Made by a program: the position numbers and the translations under genes | The notes under the pieces: model-generated | Told to the model about the DNA's origin: nothing | The model's database searches: none | What the model saw: the letters and a program-made list of their open reading frames with translations, nothing else | From: an uncultured Clostridium sp. | GTDB taxonomy: Bacteria > Bacillota > Clostridia > TANB77 > CAG-508 | Assembly (NCBI GenBank): GCA_905213875.1 | Contig: CAJMJN010000027.1 | Coordinates: forward strand, 1-14,839 | Length of the DNA stretch: 14,839 bases | Direction: 5' to 3' | Shown here: one piece after another, positions 13,926 to 14,839 of the stretch | Layout: every line of letters begins with the position of its first letter | Position numbering within the stretch: position 1 is the stretch's first letter

Positions 13926-13954
13926 TTGACAGTTTACAATAATAAAGATAAAAT
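13926..13954 (+). promoter_or_regulatory. Promoter of rny
   Basis: Consensus TTGACA (13926-13931), 17 bp, TAAAAT (13949-13954). The leader to the rny start is about 90 nt and very A+T-rich, with no clear structure. Confidence 0.75.
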
Positions 13955-14048
13955 ATAATAGGTAGGAAAAAATATATTTTAAATAAAAAAATAATTATAT
14001 ATATTTTATTCGAACATTGAAAATTAAATAAGAAAGAGGTGTATGATT

Positions 14049-14839
14049 ATGAACATTATAATCACAATCGCCGCTATCTTAATCTCACTTGCAATAGGAA
14101 TTCCTATAGGCATAGCTTATAGAAAAAAAGTTGCAGAGTCTAAAATTCAAGGTGCAGAGAATGAAGCAAAAAGAGTAATCGAATCAGCTAAAAAAGAAGC
14201 TGAAAACTTAAAAAAAGAAGAAATCATTAAAGCAAAAGAAGAAATTATGGCAAGTCGTAAAGAATTAGACCAAGAGATTAAAGAAAGAAGAGGCGAAGTA
14301 CAAAGACAAGAAACAAGACTAATTCAAAAAGAAGAAAACTTAGAAAGGCGTGCAGACAATTTTGAGAAAAGAGAAAAAGATTTAGAAAGAGAATTACAAA
14401 ATGTAGAACAACAAAAACAAGAAATAGAAAAATTGCACGATTTGGAAATGGTTGAACTTCAAAAAATAGCAGCTTTAACTAAAGAAGAAGCAAAGGCTAA
14501 ACTATTAAACGAAATGGAAAAAGAATTAGTTGCAGAAAAAGCAGCATTAATTAGAGAACAAGATCAAAAAGCTAAGGAAACTGTTAATAAAGATGCTAAA
14601 GAAATGTTATGTTATGCAATACAAAAATGTGCAGCAGACCACTCTCAAGAAACTACAGTATCAATTGTAGCTCTTCCAAATGATGAAATGAAAGGAAGAA
14701 TTATAGGTAGAGAAGGTAGAAACATAAAGGCATTAGAAACATTAACAGGAATTGATTTAATAATTGATGATACACCAGAAGCAGTAGTATTATCAGGATT
14801 TGATCCATTAAGAAGAGAAGTTGCAAAAATTGCATTAGA
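14049..14839 (+). CDS. rny: Ribonuclease Y, 5' part (runs off the window)
   Basis: Membrane-anchored endoribonuclease that starts bulk mRNA decay in Firmicutes. 263 codons are visible of roughly 510-520 expected. The N-terminal membrane helix is at about 4-24 (IITIAAILISLAIGIPIGIA), then a long charged coiled coil from about 27 to 190 rich in Glu, Lys and Gln, and the KH RNA-binding domain with ALPNDEMKGRIIGREGRN (208-225) and IDLIIDDTPEAVVLSGFDPL (235-254). The catalytic HD domain lies beyond the end. GAGG (14036-14039) is 9 nt from ATG 14049 and only 3 nt from the in-frame ATG 14043, so the former is chosen. No stop appears in the visible frame. Confidence 0.95.
   Translation, partial: MNIIITIAAILISLAIGIPIGIAYRKKVAESKIQGAENEAKRVIESAKKEAENLKKEEIIKAKEEIMASRKELDQEIKERRGEVQRQETRLIQKEENLERRADNFEKREKDLERELQNVEQQKQEIEKLHDLEMVELQKIAALTKEEAKAKLLNEMEKELVAEKAALIREQDQKAKETVNKDAKEMLCYAIQKCAADHSQETTVSIVALPNDEMKGRIIGREGRNIKALETLTGIDLIIDDTPEAVVLSGFDPLRREVAKIAL

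Noticed and set aside
1..14839. CRISPR array, tRNA or rRNA genes
   Set aside because: No regularly spaced repeats and no cloverleaf or rRNA-like sequence were seen on reading the window; a model-based scan would be the firm test.

Overview
The window is strongly A+T-rich DNA from a low-GC Gram-positive bacterium, most likely a member of the Clostridia (Bacillota). The evidence is AGGAGG-type ribosome-binding sites, sigma-A promoters, U-tailed hairpin terminators, a T-box leader on an aminoacyl-tRNA synthetase unit, a pta-ackA acetate pathway and RNase Y. No species can be named from the sequence alone.

Layout. Positions 1-230 hold two strong hairpins and a possible 27-codon ORF, with no recognised gene. 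Positions 235-1543 are a graveyard of mobile DNA. A good promoter and ribosome-binding site lead into a tyrosine recombinase that is broken by an 11-bp tandem duplication. That gene is cut off in mid-domain and runs directly into the YxDD motif of a group II intron reverse transcriptase/maturase, which has lost two further bases. A decayed intron domain V/VI follows. Positions 1640-2512 (minus) encode an RluA-family pseudouridine synthase, divergent from trmB (2698-3360), and a DUF4116 repeat protein follows trmB. The operon pta-ackA-ackA (4004-7465) is bounded by terminators and makes acetate and ATP from acetyl-CoA. Its two acetate kinases lie in tandem and differ at key active-site positions. 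A small coiled-coil protein (7698-8093) precedes an isoleucine T-box leader (about 8157-8420), which controls a DUF1653 protein and a long IleS of the IleS2 type. After a terminator come a DUF3006 protein, a 91-bp nested palindrome, and a membrane-anchored ComEC-like metallo-beta-lactamase-fold protein. A small three-helix membrane protein follows, then the first half of rny (RNase Y), which runs off the window end.

How the genes work together. Several units serve RNA or translation: RluA, TrmB, IleS and RNase Y. Pta/AckA is a substrate-level phosphorylation module typical of a fermenter. DUF3006 and the ComEC-like protein are a recurrent pair of unknown function. No complete, obviously new system is present. 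The points most worth following are the divergent tandem acetate kinases, the DUF1653 gene inside a T-box/ileS unit, the 91-bp palindrome at 12435-12525, and the stepwise record of decay in the mobile-element relic.
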